From: Massilia sp. TS11
GTDB taxonomy: Bacteria > Pseudomonadota > Gammaproteobacteria > Burkholderiales > Burkholderiaceae_D
Length of the DNA stretch: 64,000 nt
Direction: 5' to 3'
NCBI RefSeq assembly: GCF_022012445.1
Contig: NZ_JAKLTS010000017.1
Coordinates: 1 to 64,000, forward strand
Below the pieces are notes generated by a model. The model saw only the letters and a list, made by a program, of their open reading frames with translations. It made no database searches and was not told where the DNA came from. A program made the translations under genes and the position numbers. How positions within the stretch are numbered: position 1 is the stretch's first letter; the number at the start of each line of letters is the position of its first letter. This document shows positions 15,198 through 21,796 of this stretch, one piece after another.

Positions 15198-15905
15198 TCA
15201 TCGCGCTCCGCGTCTCGGTGTCATGATGGCGTCGCTCGGCGTCCATCCCGCTGCCAGACGGGCCGCAATGCCGCTGCGACTGATGTGCTTCACAGTCGCA
15301 GCCCATTCGATGACTGTCTTGGTTACCCCGTTGACGGTGATCCCGTGTTTCTGTTTCATGGTCGCCTTCAACTTCGCAAGGCCCCGCTTCTGGTTGCACT
15401 TGGGACAGGAGGAAACCAAGTTTCCTATTTCGTTGTTCTTCGGGTCGTCGTCGAGGTGGTCGACATGCATGTCATTCCACGTGACCTGCACGCCACACCA
15501 GTGGCAGGCGAACGGACCATCGCCGTGGTGCGCGTGATAGACGACACGATGCTGGTAGACCCGACTCCAGGTGCGGCGCAACGGGTGCTCCGGCGCGTGC
15601 TGCAGCAGATATCCACCAGAATGCTCGAGCAAACCTGGCTTCAAGTTAGACTTGATACCAGAGTCTCCGTGGCGGCGAACGCGCATGTAATGGGCCTCGC
15701 ATAGTCCGGCGCCAACACGGGTGGCCTCGCTACCACAGCCCTCGACGCCGCACGTGCCGCGCGCCTTGGCCTTTTTAGCTGGCCGGTCGGTCGATCCGTG
15801 GCGGTACATTCGCAGCCAATGCATGTTGCACATGAATTGTCCGTCAGCCCACCGACGGATGGCATCGCGACAACATCCATCAACCTGGCACGTATGCTCA
15901 GCCAC
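15198..15905 (-). CDS. HNH endonuclease with zinc-binding N-terminus
   Basis: The protein has 235 aa. Two Cys/His knuckles lie at residues 5-30 and 50-75 (CQVDGCCRDAIRRW and CGVEGCGSEATRVG with later CEAHY). The HNH core is CHWCGVQVTWNDMHVDHLDDDPKNN...LVSSCPKCNQKRG at about 133-175. The C-terminus (VIEWAATVKHISRSGIAARLAAG) looks like a homing-nuclease DNA-binding helix. It is probably a free-standing homing endonuclease inserted beside the terminase genes. It overlaps the next HNH gene by 8 bp. Confidence 0.85.
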   Translation of the reverse strand: MAEHTCQVDGCCRDAIRRWADGQFMCNMHWLRMYRHGSTDRPAKKAKARGTCGVEGCGSEATRVGAGLCEAHYMRVRRHGDSGIKSNLKPGLLEHSGGYLLQHAPEHPLRRTWSRVYQHRVVYHAHHGDGPFACHWCGVQVTWNDMHVDHLDDDPKNNEIGNLVSSCPKCNQKRGLAKLKATMKQKHGITVNGVTKTVIEWAATVKHISRSGIAARLAAGWTPSDAIMTPRRGAR

Positions 15906-16284
15906 CGCTCTTCTCCATTCGTTGTTTTACTGATGAGTGGCAACTGGGGCACAGTGACTGCCAATTGTCTCGGTCCCAGAACAACTTCATATCACCCCGG
16001 TGCGCAACCTTGTGGTCGACCACGCTGGCCATTGGCGGCGCGATTCGCTTCTCGACGCATTGGGCGATCTGGTCCGGCAGCTCGGTGGCGGTGACGCCAG
16101 CGTCGCGGAGGCAGAACACACACAGCGGGTGAGCCTTGAGGTAGGCGGCGCGCGCTTGCTGCCATTTGTAGCCGTAGCCGCGCTGCGCGCTGGAGGCGTC
16201 GGGCTGGCGCCAACTGCCGGGGGCGACCGACTTAACCCTGATGGGCAGGGCGCCAACCCGCGGGCCCAAGGTCTTCAGCGCCAT
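15898..16284 (-). CDS. Packaging-associated HNH nuclease (HK97 gp74-like)
   Basis: The protein has 128 aa from ATG 16284. The pattern RGYGYKWQQARAAYLKAHPLCVFCLRDAGVTATELPDQI, the VVDHKVAHRGD segment and NWQSLCPSCHSSVKQRME are those of HK97 gp74-type HNH proteins. These assist terminase cleavage at cos. The usual place is next to the terminase small subunit; here the larger HNH gene separates them. Confidence 0.9.
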   Translation of the reverse strand: MALKTLGPRVGALPIRVKSVAPGSWRQPDASSAQRGYGYKWQQARAAYLKAHPLCVFCLRDAGVTATELPDQIAQCVEKRIAPPMASVVDHKVAHRGDMKLFWDRDNWQSLCPSCHSSVKQRMEKSGG

Positions 16285-16433
16285 TTGATGCGCATGCCTT
16301 TGGTCAGCCAGTACGTGACCTTGTCGTGGTCGCACTTAAGCCCAGTCAGCGCGCTCATCGTTTGCACTCCCCATAGGTACGGCTTTACCCACCAGGCGAA
16401 GCTCACGCGGATCTCGACGACTTGCATTGCCAT
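16275..16433 (-). CDS. Tiny phage protein with Trp-rich core
   Basis: The protein has 52 aa from ATG 16433 (second ATG 16427). The pattern VEIRVSFAWWVKPYLWGVQTMSALTG followed by a basic tail is a short conserved-looking phage protein found near HNH/terminase genes. The frame is open back to an ATG at 16595, which would add a 54-residue charged extension. Confidence 0.6.
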   Translation of the reverse strand: MAMQVVEIRVSFAWWVKPYLWGVQTMSALTGLKCDHDKVTYWLTKGMRIKWR

Positions 16434-16675
16434 GGTCTTGTCCTTGAATATTGCGATCGCCCGCTTCAGGTCGGCAGGCCTGGTATCCGCGGCCCGGAGT
16501 CGCCGCCCGGTCATTGCGCGTCGAAGTCGCTGCGCCCGCTTTACGTCCTCTCCGCCGCTGGAGCGCTCTGGCGGTTCTGCCTGCTTGGTGTTCATGCCGG
16601 TCACAGCGTCCGGCGGCCGGTTTGGCACGCCCGCAGGCGCCCGGCTGTGTGGATCATGTCCACAGGGGAGAATTC
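16434..16675 (-). other. Gap with no assigned gene
   Basis: The 242 bp between two tiny genes contain only the possible N-terminal extension of the 52-aa protein (ATG 16595). The segment also has the inverted pair GGCGGCCGG-like GC stems near 16600-16650. I see no clear signal. Confidence 0.3.
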
Positions 16676-16876
16676 TTACTCGGGCTGCTGGCCGCTCGCG
16701 GGCACCTGACGGGCGAGGGCGGCCACCGCCATACCGTGAAGCCCATAGCCTTTGGCGCGCAGGATGGTCTTGCCTTCCTCGCAGTCGGCCAGGTGGTTGG
16801 CGATCGAGTCCAGCATGTCGTCGTCGCGGTTTTCGACGGCGCGGACAATGAGATCGCGGTAGTAGCGTGGATGCAT
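16676..16876 (-). CDS. Small helical late-operon protein, unknown
   Basis: The protein has 66 aa and starts HPRYYRDLIVRAVENRDDDMLDSIANHLADCEEG, a helical segment. ATG 16876 overlaps the preceding stop as TGATG, which supports both genes. The function is unknown. Confidence 0.65.
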   Translation of the reverse strand: MHPRYYRDLIVRAVENRDDDMLDSIANHLADCEEGKTILRAKGYGLHGMAVAALARQVPASGQQPE

Positions 16877-17031
16877 CAGCGGCCCCGGCCGTCGTCTTTG
16901 TTGCCAGAGAGGTGCCAGCCAAGCTGCTCGCGCACGCGGTCGGGCGTCGGCGGCACCTCGTTCGCCTGGTGGCGGCGCTCGAGGTACTGCTGGAGGGTTT
17001 CCTTGCTCGGGTGCGTCGTCTGCGTGGTCAT
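16876..17031 (-). CDS. Very small first gene of the late operon
   Basis: The 51-aa frame runs TTQTTHPSKETLQQYLERR... to a stop overlapping the next ATG. A strong GGAGG lies five bases before ATG 17031. It contains a short amphipathic helix and no known domain. It is the first coding unit downstream of the late promoter and the tRNA-like element. Confidence 0.65.
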   Translation of the reverse strand: MTTQTTHPSKETLQQYLERRHQANEVPPTPDRVREQLGWHLSGNKDDGRGR

Positions 17032-17156
17032 GGCAGCCTCCGGATGATTCGAGGGAGAATCCGCTATCGCGGCGGCCCATCCCTTGTGCCGTAGTCATAC
17101 GGCCGCACCTGCCTTTTGGGCGAGACTGCATATGACGGGATGGGGCTGTCACCCCC

Positions 17157-17280
17157 TCGTGAGTAGCGGCTGCGCTGGGATTCGAACCCAGGCACCCTCG
17201 GCCATCGCAGCGCAAACTGCGGCCTCAGGCTCTATTTGCGTCACCCTTAAACCACTCAGGCACGCAACCACTACTCACGA
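17157..17280 (-). ncRNA. tRNA-like element with an 18-bp extended acceptor stem
   Basis: On the minus strand, 17167-17269 shows a 7-bp acceptor stem (GGTTGCG with CGCAGCC), a class II-like D arm (CCT...AGG with GTGGTTTAA) and a perfect T arm (CTGGG TTCGAAT CCCAG). The central part is abnormal: stem CGCAAA/TTTGCG encloses an 18-nt loop instead of seven. The flanks extend the acceptor helix to 18 bp (17263-17280 with 17157-17174, two G-U pairs). No CCA is encoded. I cannot assign an anticodon. It lies in the late leader, downstream of the pR'-like promoter. Confidence 0.55.
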
Positions 17281-17357
17281 ACTGGCGAAAAAGAATGGCC
17301 CGGTCACCAGGGGAGGTATGCCGGGCCAATGCGGGAAAACGGTGGTGCAAATGCAAA

Positions 17358-17390
17358 AGCCCAGCGGCATTTCTGCGGGCTGGGCTTGCG
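17358..17390 (-). terminator. tR'-like terminator after the late promoter
   Basis: On the minus strand AGCCCAGC/GCTGGGCT (17379-17386, 17358-17365) is followed by TTTGC. It starts about 40 bases downstream of the late promoter -10 box. Arrangement and orientation match lambda pR'-tR', where Q protein lets polymerase pass. Confidence 0.75.
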
Positions 17391-17424
17391 TTTGCTATGG
17401 ACGCGCGAACGCCCACTGCGAAAA

Positions 17425-17453
17425 ATCATGCCGTAGTTTTTTGAGCTTGTCAA
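17425..17453 (-). promoter_or_regulatory. Late promoter (pR'-like)
   Basis: On the minus strand a perfect -35 TTGACA (17448-17453) is separated by 17 bp from CATGAT (17425-17430). It begins right at the end of the Q-like gene and points into the late genes, with a terminator about 40 bp further on. Confidence 0.8.
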
Positions 17454-17457
17454 CATT

Positions 17458-17829
17458 TCAGAACAAAAACGACGTGAACACGTTGGCGCGCAGCTTCTTC
17501 TCTAGTTCGGCCTCGGCTTCCGGCAGCACCAGGGTGAAGTCCAATTGCTGGAAACGCCAGACCCGGCTATGCCCACAGCGGTGACGAATTGCGGCTTCGT
17601 GCTGGGCCGTCAAGCTATTCACCATAGCCTCCACCGCCTCGGCAACCTGCATGTCGGCGTTGTCGTAAAGTTGGTGCGGATCTAGGGAGCCTTCGCTGCT
17701 CAGCATCGGCGACCGGCGGTTCCAGCCGATATTTTCGTCCTCCCGATCGTGCCAGCGCTGCCAGATGGATAGGCAGTTCTCCAGTGGCGTCATGGTCACA
17801 TAGCGGATTTCAAAGGGCAATGGTTTCAT
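17458..17829 (-). CDS. Probable late antiterminator/activator (Q-like)
   Basis: The protein has 123 aa from ATG 17829. It has LENCLSIWQRWHDREDE near the start, then NRRSPMLSSEG, then a helical region (ADMQVAEAVEAMVNSLTAQHEAAIRHRCGHSRVWRF) resembling the sigma-4-like part of phage Q/DUF1133 antiterminators. The main support is position: last gene after rusA, directly before a pR'-tR'-like element and the packaging genes. The family assignment is moderate. Confidence 0.65.
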   Translation of the reverse strand: MKPLPFEIRYVTMTPLENCLSIWQRWHDREDENIGWNRRSPMLSSEGSLDPHQLYDNADMQVAEAVEAMVNSLTAQHEAAIRHRCGHSRVWRFQQLDFTLVLPEAEAELEKKLRANVFTSFLF

Positions 17830-18011
17830 GCGGGTTCCTCGTAGCGGGCGCAGCGCTGTTCGGCTGGTTGTGGTTCTGAATCCGGGTGCATGCAGCGGCG
17901 CTGGGCGCGGATGTTCGGCAGCAAGCGCTCGAGGTAGCGGCAGCCAATGCAAGCATTTCCCTCTTGCTGGTGGTGGACTTCTTGGCGACGGAGCGGGGCG
18001 GTCAGGGTCAT
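17826..18011 (-). CDS. Small Cys-containing protein (nin-region type)
   Basis: The protein has 61 aa from ATG 18011. The Cys spacing (ACIGCRYL, then RRCMHPD, then QRCARYEE) suggests a single metal-binding knuckle. It overlaps both rusA and the Q-like gene by 4 bp. No specific function can be assigned. Confidence 0.7.
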   Translation of the reverse strand: MTLTAPLRRQEVHHQQEGNACIGCRYLERLLPNIRAQRRCMHPDSEPQPAEQRCARYEEPA

Positions 18012-18469
18012 GCCAACTCCATCTGAGGATTCCCAACCGGCATCGGCGTGATCGTCACCACCACGCGCGCCTCGCCGTCCGGCTCCATGCGCTCGGCGAT
18101 CAGGCGCCGCACCCACTTGTCATCCTCGATGGCCACGCCCTTGATCGCGTCGAGCAGCACCTTGTTGGCGTTGTCCAGGTCCATGCAGAGGACCGAGTCG
18201 TCCCAGGCAGCGCCGAACTTGCGCTGGCGGGTGGCATAGTCCTGCGGGCGGTTCGGGTAGAGCTTCACGTCGAGTTGGACGCGGCCCCGGATTGGCGTGG
18301 TGACGCCAACCAGGCACGCGAGCTTGGCCACTGCGTCTTTGTAGGCCGCCGCCTCGGGCGTCACGTAGGTGATCGACATCGGGCGCTTGCCCTTGGGCGT
18401 GACCACGCGCGATGCCCAGTAGCGGTTTGCCGAGATCGGGTAGGGGAGGGTGAGGGTGATCTGATTCAA
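18008..18469 (-). CDS. rusA: RusA-family Holliday junction resolvase
   Basis: The protein has 153 aa. The N-terminus LTLPYPISANRYW and the metal-binding signature MDLDNANKVLLDAIKGVAIEDDKWV are diagnostic, with the conserved Asp residues of the RusA active site. It resolves branched recombination intermediates before packaging. The start is a TTG at 18469 preceded by AGGAG at good distance. Confidence 0.93.
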   Translation of the reverse strand: MNQITLTLPYPISANRYWASRVVTPKGKRPMSITYVTPEAAAYKDAVAKLACLVGVTTPIRGRVQLDVKLYPNRPQDYATRQRKFGAAWDDSVLCMDLDNANKVLLDAIKGVAIEDDKWVRRLIAERMEPDGEARVVVTITPMPVGNPQMELA

Positions 18470-18478
18470 GTTCGTCTC

Positions 18479-19060
18479 CTACAGGTGTTGGGCCAGGCGT
18501 TCGAAGCCAGTTGAGCAGTGCGATTTCAACGTTTCGACGGCGAACCGCTCATGCTCGGGCGGGATTGGGTGGTGGTCAGCATCAAACAACCCCCATCCGA
18601 TCGCGTGGATCAGGCCTTCCGAAGTCCGTTGGTACCAATCCTGCGCATCCGGTAGTTCGTCGTCTGGGTAATGCCGGAATGGACGCTCGCGAATTCGCCG
18701 GCATTCATGGCCAGGAATGCGGAATACGCTCCAGCCTTCGTCGGCTAATCGCTGGTCGCGGAATGCGTCCTTCTTCGGATCGTGGTAGGCAGCACCGTCG
18801 CACTCGATGGCGATCTTGTTGAAGGGGCAGGCAAAGTCGAGGAAATAGTTCAGCACCGGAACCTGAGGAAAGAACGGCAGGCCGGCGCCGCGAATGTCAG
18901 TCCACGCGGAGTATTCGATTGGCGTGAATTTCCAGTCCATGAAGTAAGGGTCGAAAGCCATCCGCCCGGTGGCCTCGTAGTTCCGCATAAGAAACGGAAG
19001 AACTCGCGCGTAGACCTCGCGAATGCGGCGGAAGTCCGTAAAGTTATTTGCGGCGCTCAA
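18479..19060 (-). CDS. DUF559/Vsr-like endonuclease-domain protein
   Basis: The protein has about 193 aa from a TTG at 19060, chosen because GAGGA precedes it and it overlaps the upstream stop as TTGA. An ATG at 19114 is the alternative. Residues about 70-130 show a PD-(D/E)XK-like core: LNYFLDFACPFNKIAIECDGAAYHDPKKDAFRDQRLADEGWSVFRIPG. This matches DUF559/very-short-patch-repair-type nucleases. It lies between a replication gene and rusA, so a recombination or repair role is likely. Confidence 0.75.
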   Translation of the reverse strand: MSAANNFTDFRRIREVYARVLPFLMRNYEATGRMAFDPYFMDWKFTPIEYSAWTDIRGAGLPFFPQVPVLNYFLDFACPFNKIAIECDGAAYHDPKKDAFRDQRLADEGWSVFRIPGHECRRIRERPFRHYPDDELPDAQDWYQRTSEGLIHAIGWGLFDADHHPIPPEHERFAVETLKSHCSTGFERLAQHL

Positions 19061-19797
19061 TGGACGGTCCTCGAAAGGTAATCGGTCACGCGCTGATTCG
19101 TCTCTTGGCGCCATTGCTCATCAGCGGCGGTGCGCGCGGCCACTGCTTCGTCACGGCGACGCTCCTTTTCCGCTTGGCTGCCGGCGAGCATTTCCCTGAT
19201 CTTGGCCAGGTTGGCGCGCGCCTGGTCGTCTTGTGTGAGACCACCACCCTCAGGCGCCGGCAGAAGAGCTGCCACGGCCGGCGCTGGAAGCAGGCCGGTT
19301 GCCACAGCACGCTCAAGAACTGGCGCCGCGAGTTTCTTGTCCCAGCCGGCAGAGGCCAACCAGGCGACTGGGCGACGGGCGGCGCGTGCCTCCGACACTA
19401 GCCGGTTGTAGGCATCCTTGAAGGCCATGCGGGCGCCTATCTCGTCGCCACCAGACAGGATGGGTTTGCAGATTCCGAAGGCCTGCGCGCATTCCTCGGT
19501 CCAGACTACGGTGTGTCTCTCGTCCAGGCTGGGGAGCGAGATCGCCCAAGCTTCCTCCACACCAGGTCGACCGTCCATCACGCGGCACAGGGCGGCAATT
19601 GCGGCTGCCGTGGGCGCAAACTTCGGATTGTCGATCGGGTAGGCACGGAATGCCGATGCGACCTGAGCGATTGGGAACTCCCGCAGGCATGACCACCAGG
19701 TGCGGATGATGGCCTGCTCCGGAAGGGGCTTGTCGTAGGCCGCCAGAGTCTCGGCGAGCATCGTCATAAACTGCGACTTTTGCTTGTCTTCCATCAT
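19057..19797 (-). CDS. Helicase-loader-like replication protein
   Basis: The protein has 246 aa. The N-terminal 75 residues (MLAETLAAYDKPLPEQAIIRTWWSCLREFPIAQVASAFRAY, then FAPTAAAIAALC) resemble the loader N-domain seen in phage P/G39P-type proteins. A charged C-terminal helix region (QAEKERRRDEAVAARTAADEQW) follows. It directly follows the DUF1376 gene with an ATGATG overlap, the lambda O-P arrangement. The specific loader function is inferred from position. Confidence 0.6.
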   Translation of the reverse strand: MMEDKQKSQFMTMLAETLAAYDKPLPEQAIIRTWWSCLREFPIAQVASAFRAYPIDNPKFAPTAAAIAALCRVMDGRPGVEEAWAISLPSLDERHTVVWTEECAQAFGICKPILSGGDEIGARMAFKDAYNRLVSEARAARRPVAWLASAGWDKKLAAPVLERAVATGLLPAPAVAALLPAPEGGGLTQDDQARANLAKIREMLAGSQAEKERRRDEAVAARTAADEQWRQETNQRVTDYLSRTVH

Positions 19798-20804
19798 GCC
19801 TCCATGTCGATGGTGTTGGTGTCACCAGCCGGCGCCGTGCCAAGGAATTCAGCGGCGCGCTGGGCGTTCAAGTCTTCGATGCTGGGCCTTTGCTGCAGGT
19901 CACGGGCCGGGCGGCCACGCTTGGCAACCAGGGCGTCCCACTTCTCGCGGAGCTTGGCCGGCGACAGGATGTTGGCGCACCAGAAGGCGTCACGCTGCAC
20001 CCAGGCAAACAGCTCGCAGATGTCGTGGTGGCTGCGGCCGTCGATCTCGCGCATCAACCGGACTTCGTTCGCCCAGGCGTCCCAGTTCGGGGCCTTCGCT
20101 GTGGGGTTGAGCAGCAAGACGCGGTCAAAAATCCAGTGGGCAGCGGTGTGGTCTTCCTCGCTTCCGTGATGCTTTCGCGGCTTCGGATCGGGCTTGTCAG
20201 CGCCGTCCGACGCAGTCGGGACGTAGGTTTTATTAATCCCTTCCTCTCCCTTTCTATTCCTCTCCTCTCCTTTAAGAGCGTTTTCCGCTGGAATTCCTTC
20301 GCTTTCCTGCGGAATTCCAGATTCTTCCAATGGAATTCCGATTGATGGTGGCAGCGGTTCCGGTGGAAAAACCAGCGGAGGCTTGCCATCGGCCTCGCGT
20401 TTCTTGTTCTCTTTCCGGATGCGATCGCATTCTTTTTTCCATGCGTAATGCACCTTCTTGAACCAGGCGGCATTCACCTTTTCAGCGACGATTGGGTGAT
20501 ACAAGCGACCGTCCGAGCATTTCACCCAGCCGCGCATTGCATCTGCCTTGAATTTCTTCCAGCGCTTCGGGTCGCACATGGCCACATCGGCCAGCACGTC
20601 GTCATCGTCCTCAAGCGAGCCGGCCGGCATTTCGTGCCAGCTTCCCTGCCAAAGGTTCATCATGAAGAACCCGAGTTCAGGGATGCGCTTGGCGATGAGC
20701 CAAGCCTTGGACCGGCGAAGGCGCGCAACCTCAATGGGCATTTCCGGAAAGTTCCGCAAGTCGCTATCAGCCGGCGTCAGCGGGGCGGGCAGTTCTTGGG
20801 TCAC
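19794..20804 (-). CDS. DUF1376 replication-initiation-type protein with internal iterons
   Basis: The protein has 336 aa. The DUF1376 block covers residues about 30-110 (RSKAWLIAKRIPELGFFMMNLWQGSWHEMPAGSLEDDDDVLADVA and MRGWVKCSDGRLYHPI). A central repeat GIPLEES, GIPQESE, GIPAEN at about 155-175 is the translation of three DNA iterons. The C-terminal domain contains FAWVQRDAFWCANILSPAKLREKW. DUF1376 proteins take the place of lambda O in many phages. The iterons inside the gene suggest that the origin lies here. Confidence 0.8.
   Translation of the reverse strand: MTQELPAPLTPADSDLRNFPEMPIEVARLRRSKAWLIAKRIPELGFFMMNLWQGSWHEMPAGSLEDDDDVLADVAMCDPKRWKKFKADAMRGWVKCSDGRLYHPIVAEKVNAAWFKKVHYAWKKECDRIRKENKKREADGKPPLVFPPEPLPPSIGIPLEESGIPQESEGIPAENALKGEERNRKGEEGINKTYVPTASDGADKPDPKPRKHHGSEEDHTAAHWIFDRVLLLNPTAKAPNWDAWANEVRLMREIDGRSHHDICELFAWVQRDAFWCANILSPAKLREKWDALVAKRGRPARDLQQRPSIEDLNAQRAAEFLGTAPAGDTNTIDMEA
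20235..20340. other. Candidate phage replication origin: iterons plus purine/pyrimidine tract
   Basis: Three copies of the palindrome GGAATTCC lie at 20290-20297, 20311-20318 and 20332-20339, exactly 21 bp apart, two helical turns. Next to them (about 20235-20275) is a long pyrimidine-rich stretch on the plus strand with TTTTATTAATCCC. Iterons beside a low-melting tract inside the initiator gene copy the lambda ori layout. Confidence 0.65.
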
Positions 20805-21370
20805 AGTGTTTCCTTTTCTTCGCGGGCGGCCTCAAGTGCCTTTAAGGCGTCCCACATGCGCAGGCTGGCCAGACGGGCGATATCGACGGCGGCCTGGGCG
20901 GTGATGGGCTGAGCGTCGCGGTTCGGGGTCGCGCGGCGGGCGACACCGACGTTCATGCTGGCGCCGGGCGGGCGCGGGTAGCTGTCGCGGTCCAACAGGA
21001 TCACGCCGCTGGTTGGGCTGGGCAGGCAGGATTCGAGATCCTTGCTCCAGATTTCCTTCGGCATGGCGTAGTAGTGCTTCCAGACCTTTGGCGGATGCGA
21101 GCGCGGCAGCGGGGGATCGCGGCGCGTATGGCGACCAATTGAGGGATCAAAGAAATAGGTCTCCCACCACTTGGTCTTCTTGGCGTCGGCCTTCAGGTCG
21201 GCGCGGCTGATCTTCACTTCGACGTCGATCAGACGCAGGTCGTCGGTCACCACCAGCAGGTCGCACTCGTGGCCCGTCCAAATGCAGTTCGGCACGGCCA
21301 TCAAATAGCGGCTCTTGAAGGTCTGGCGCGCGATGGCGCCGGCAATGAGGGCTTCGCTCCAGGGCTTCAT
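20801..21370 (-). CDS. PD-(D/E)XK-like nuclease protein
   Basis: The protein has 189 aa from ATG 21370. HECDLLVVTDDLRLIDVEVKISRADLKADAKKTKWW has the D...ExK spacing of a restriction-like nuclease and resembles MmcB-type proteins. The remainder (HYYAMPKEIWSKDLESCLPSPTSGVILLD) is consistent. The C-terminal 50 residues are helical. It overlaps both neighbours by 4 bp and belongs to the replication/recombination operon. DNA end processing is likely but not shown. Confidence 0.7.
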   Translation of the reverse strand: MKPWSEALIAGAIARQTFKSRYLMAVPNCIWTGHECDLLVVTDDLRLIDVEVKISRADLKADAKKTKWWETYFFDPSIGRHTRRDPPLPRSHPPKVWKHYYAMPKEIWSKDLESCLPSPTSGVILLDRDSYPRPPGASMNVGVARRATPNRDAQPITAQAAVDIARLASLRMWDALKALEAAREEKETL

Positions 21371-21792
21371 AGTTCCGCCACCTCTTCGCCGAGCAGCACC
21401 ATGCACTGGTCCAGCAAGTCGAGCTGGGCGCCATAGCGCGCTTCGAACTGGGCTTTGTAGGGATGCACGCCGATCCGGCCTGCAGGGTCGGTGTCGTCGT
21501 GCTGATGATGGGGCGCGCACAGCGGCAGGACCAGCCGGTGGCAGCCGGGCTTCGTGCGCCCGTCGATGTGGTGAATGCTGACGTGCGTGTTGAGGATGCC
21601 GTCGATCCGGCAGGCGATGCAGCCGAGTGCAGAAAGGCGATCCCAGAACGAGCGCTCGGCTGATGTCACGGTGCGCTGGCTCGACTTCAGCGAGCGGCGC
21701 ACCTTCGCGACGGCGGCAGCCTCTTTGCGGTCGATGTGCGGCCAGGAACCGGACTTCATCGGTGTCTTGCGGGTGAGGGCGGTGCGCTTCAT
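21367..21792 (-). CDS. Ref-family HNH-type recombination nuclease
   Basis: The protein has 141 aa from ATG 21792 and begins KRTALTRKTPMKSGS as P1 Ref-like proteins do. The zinc/HNH part includes CIACRIDG, then VSIHHIDGRTKPGCHRLVLPLCAPHHQ. P1 Ref is a RecA-dependent nuclease that stimulates recombination. It overlaps the PD-(D/E)XK gene by 4 bp. Confidence 0.8.
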   Translation of the reverse strand: MKRTALTRKTPMKSGSWPHIDRKEAAAVAKVRRSLKSSQRTVTSAERSFWDRLSALGCIACRIDGILNTHVSIHHIDGRTKPGCHRLVLPLCAPHHQHDDTDPAGRIGVHPYKAQFEARYGAQLDLLDQCMVLLGEEVAEL

Positions 21793-21796
21793 GGTC

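Noticed and set aside
17084-17584. 166-codon plus-strand open frame over the late control region
   Set aside because: It runs antisense through the tRNA-like element, terminator and late promoter and has no protein-like pattern.
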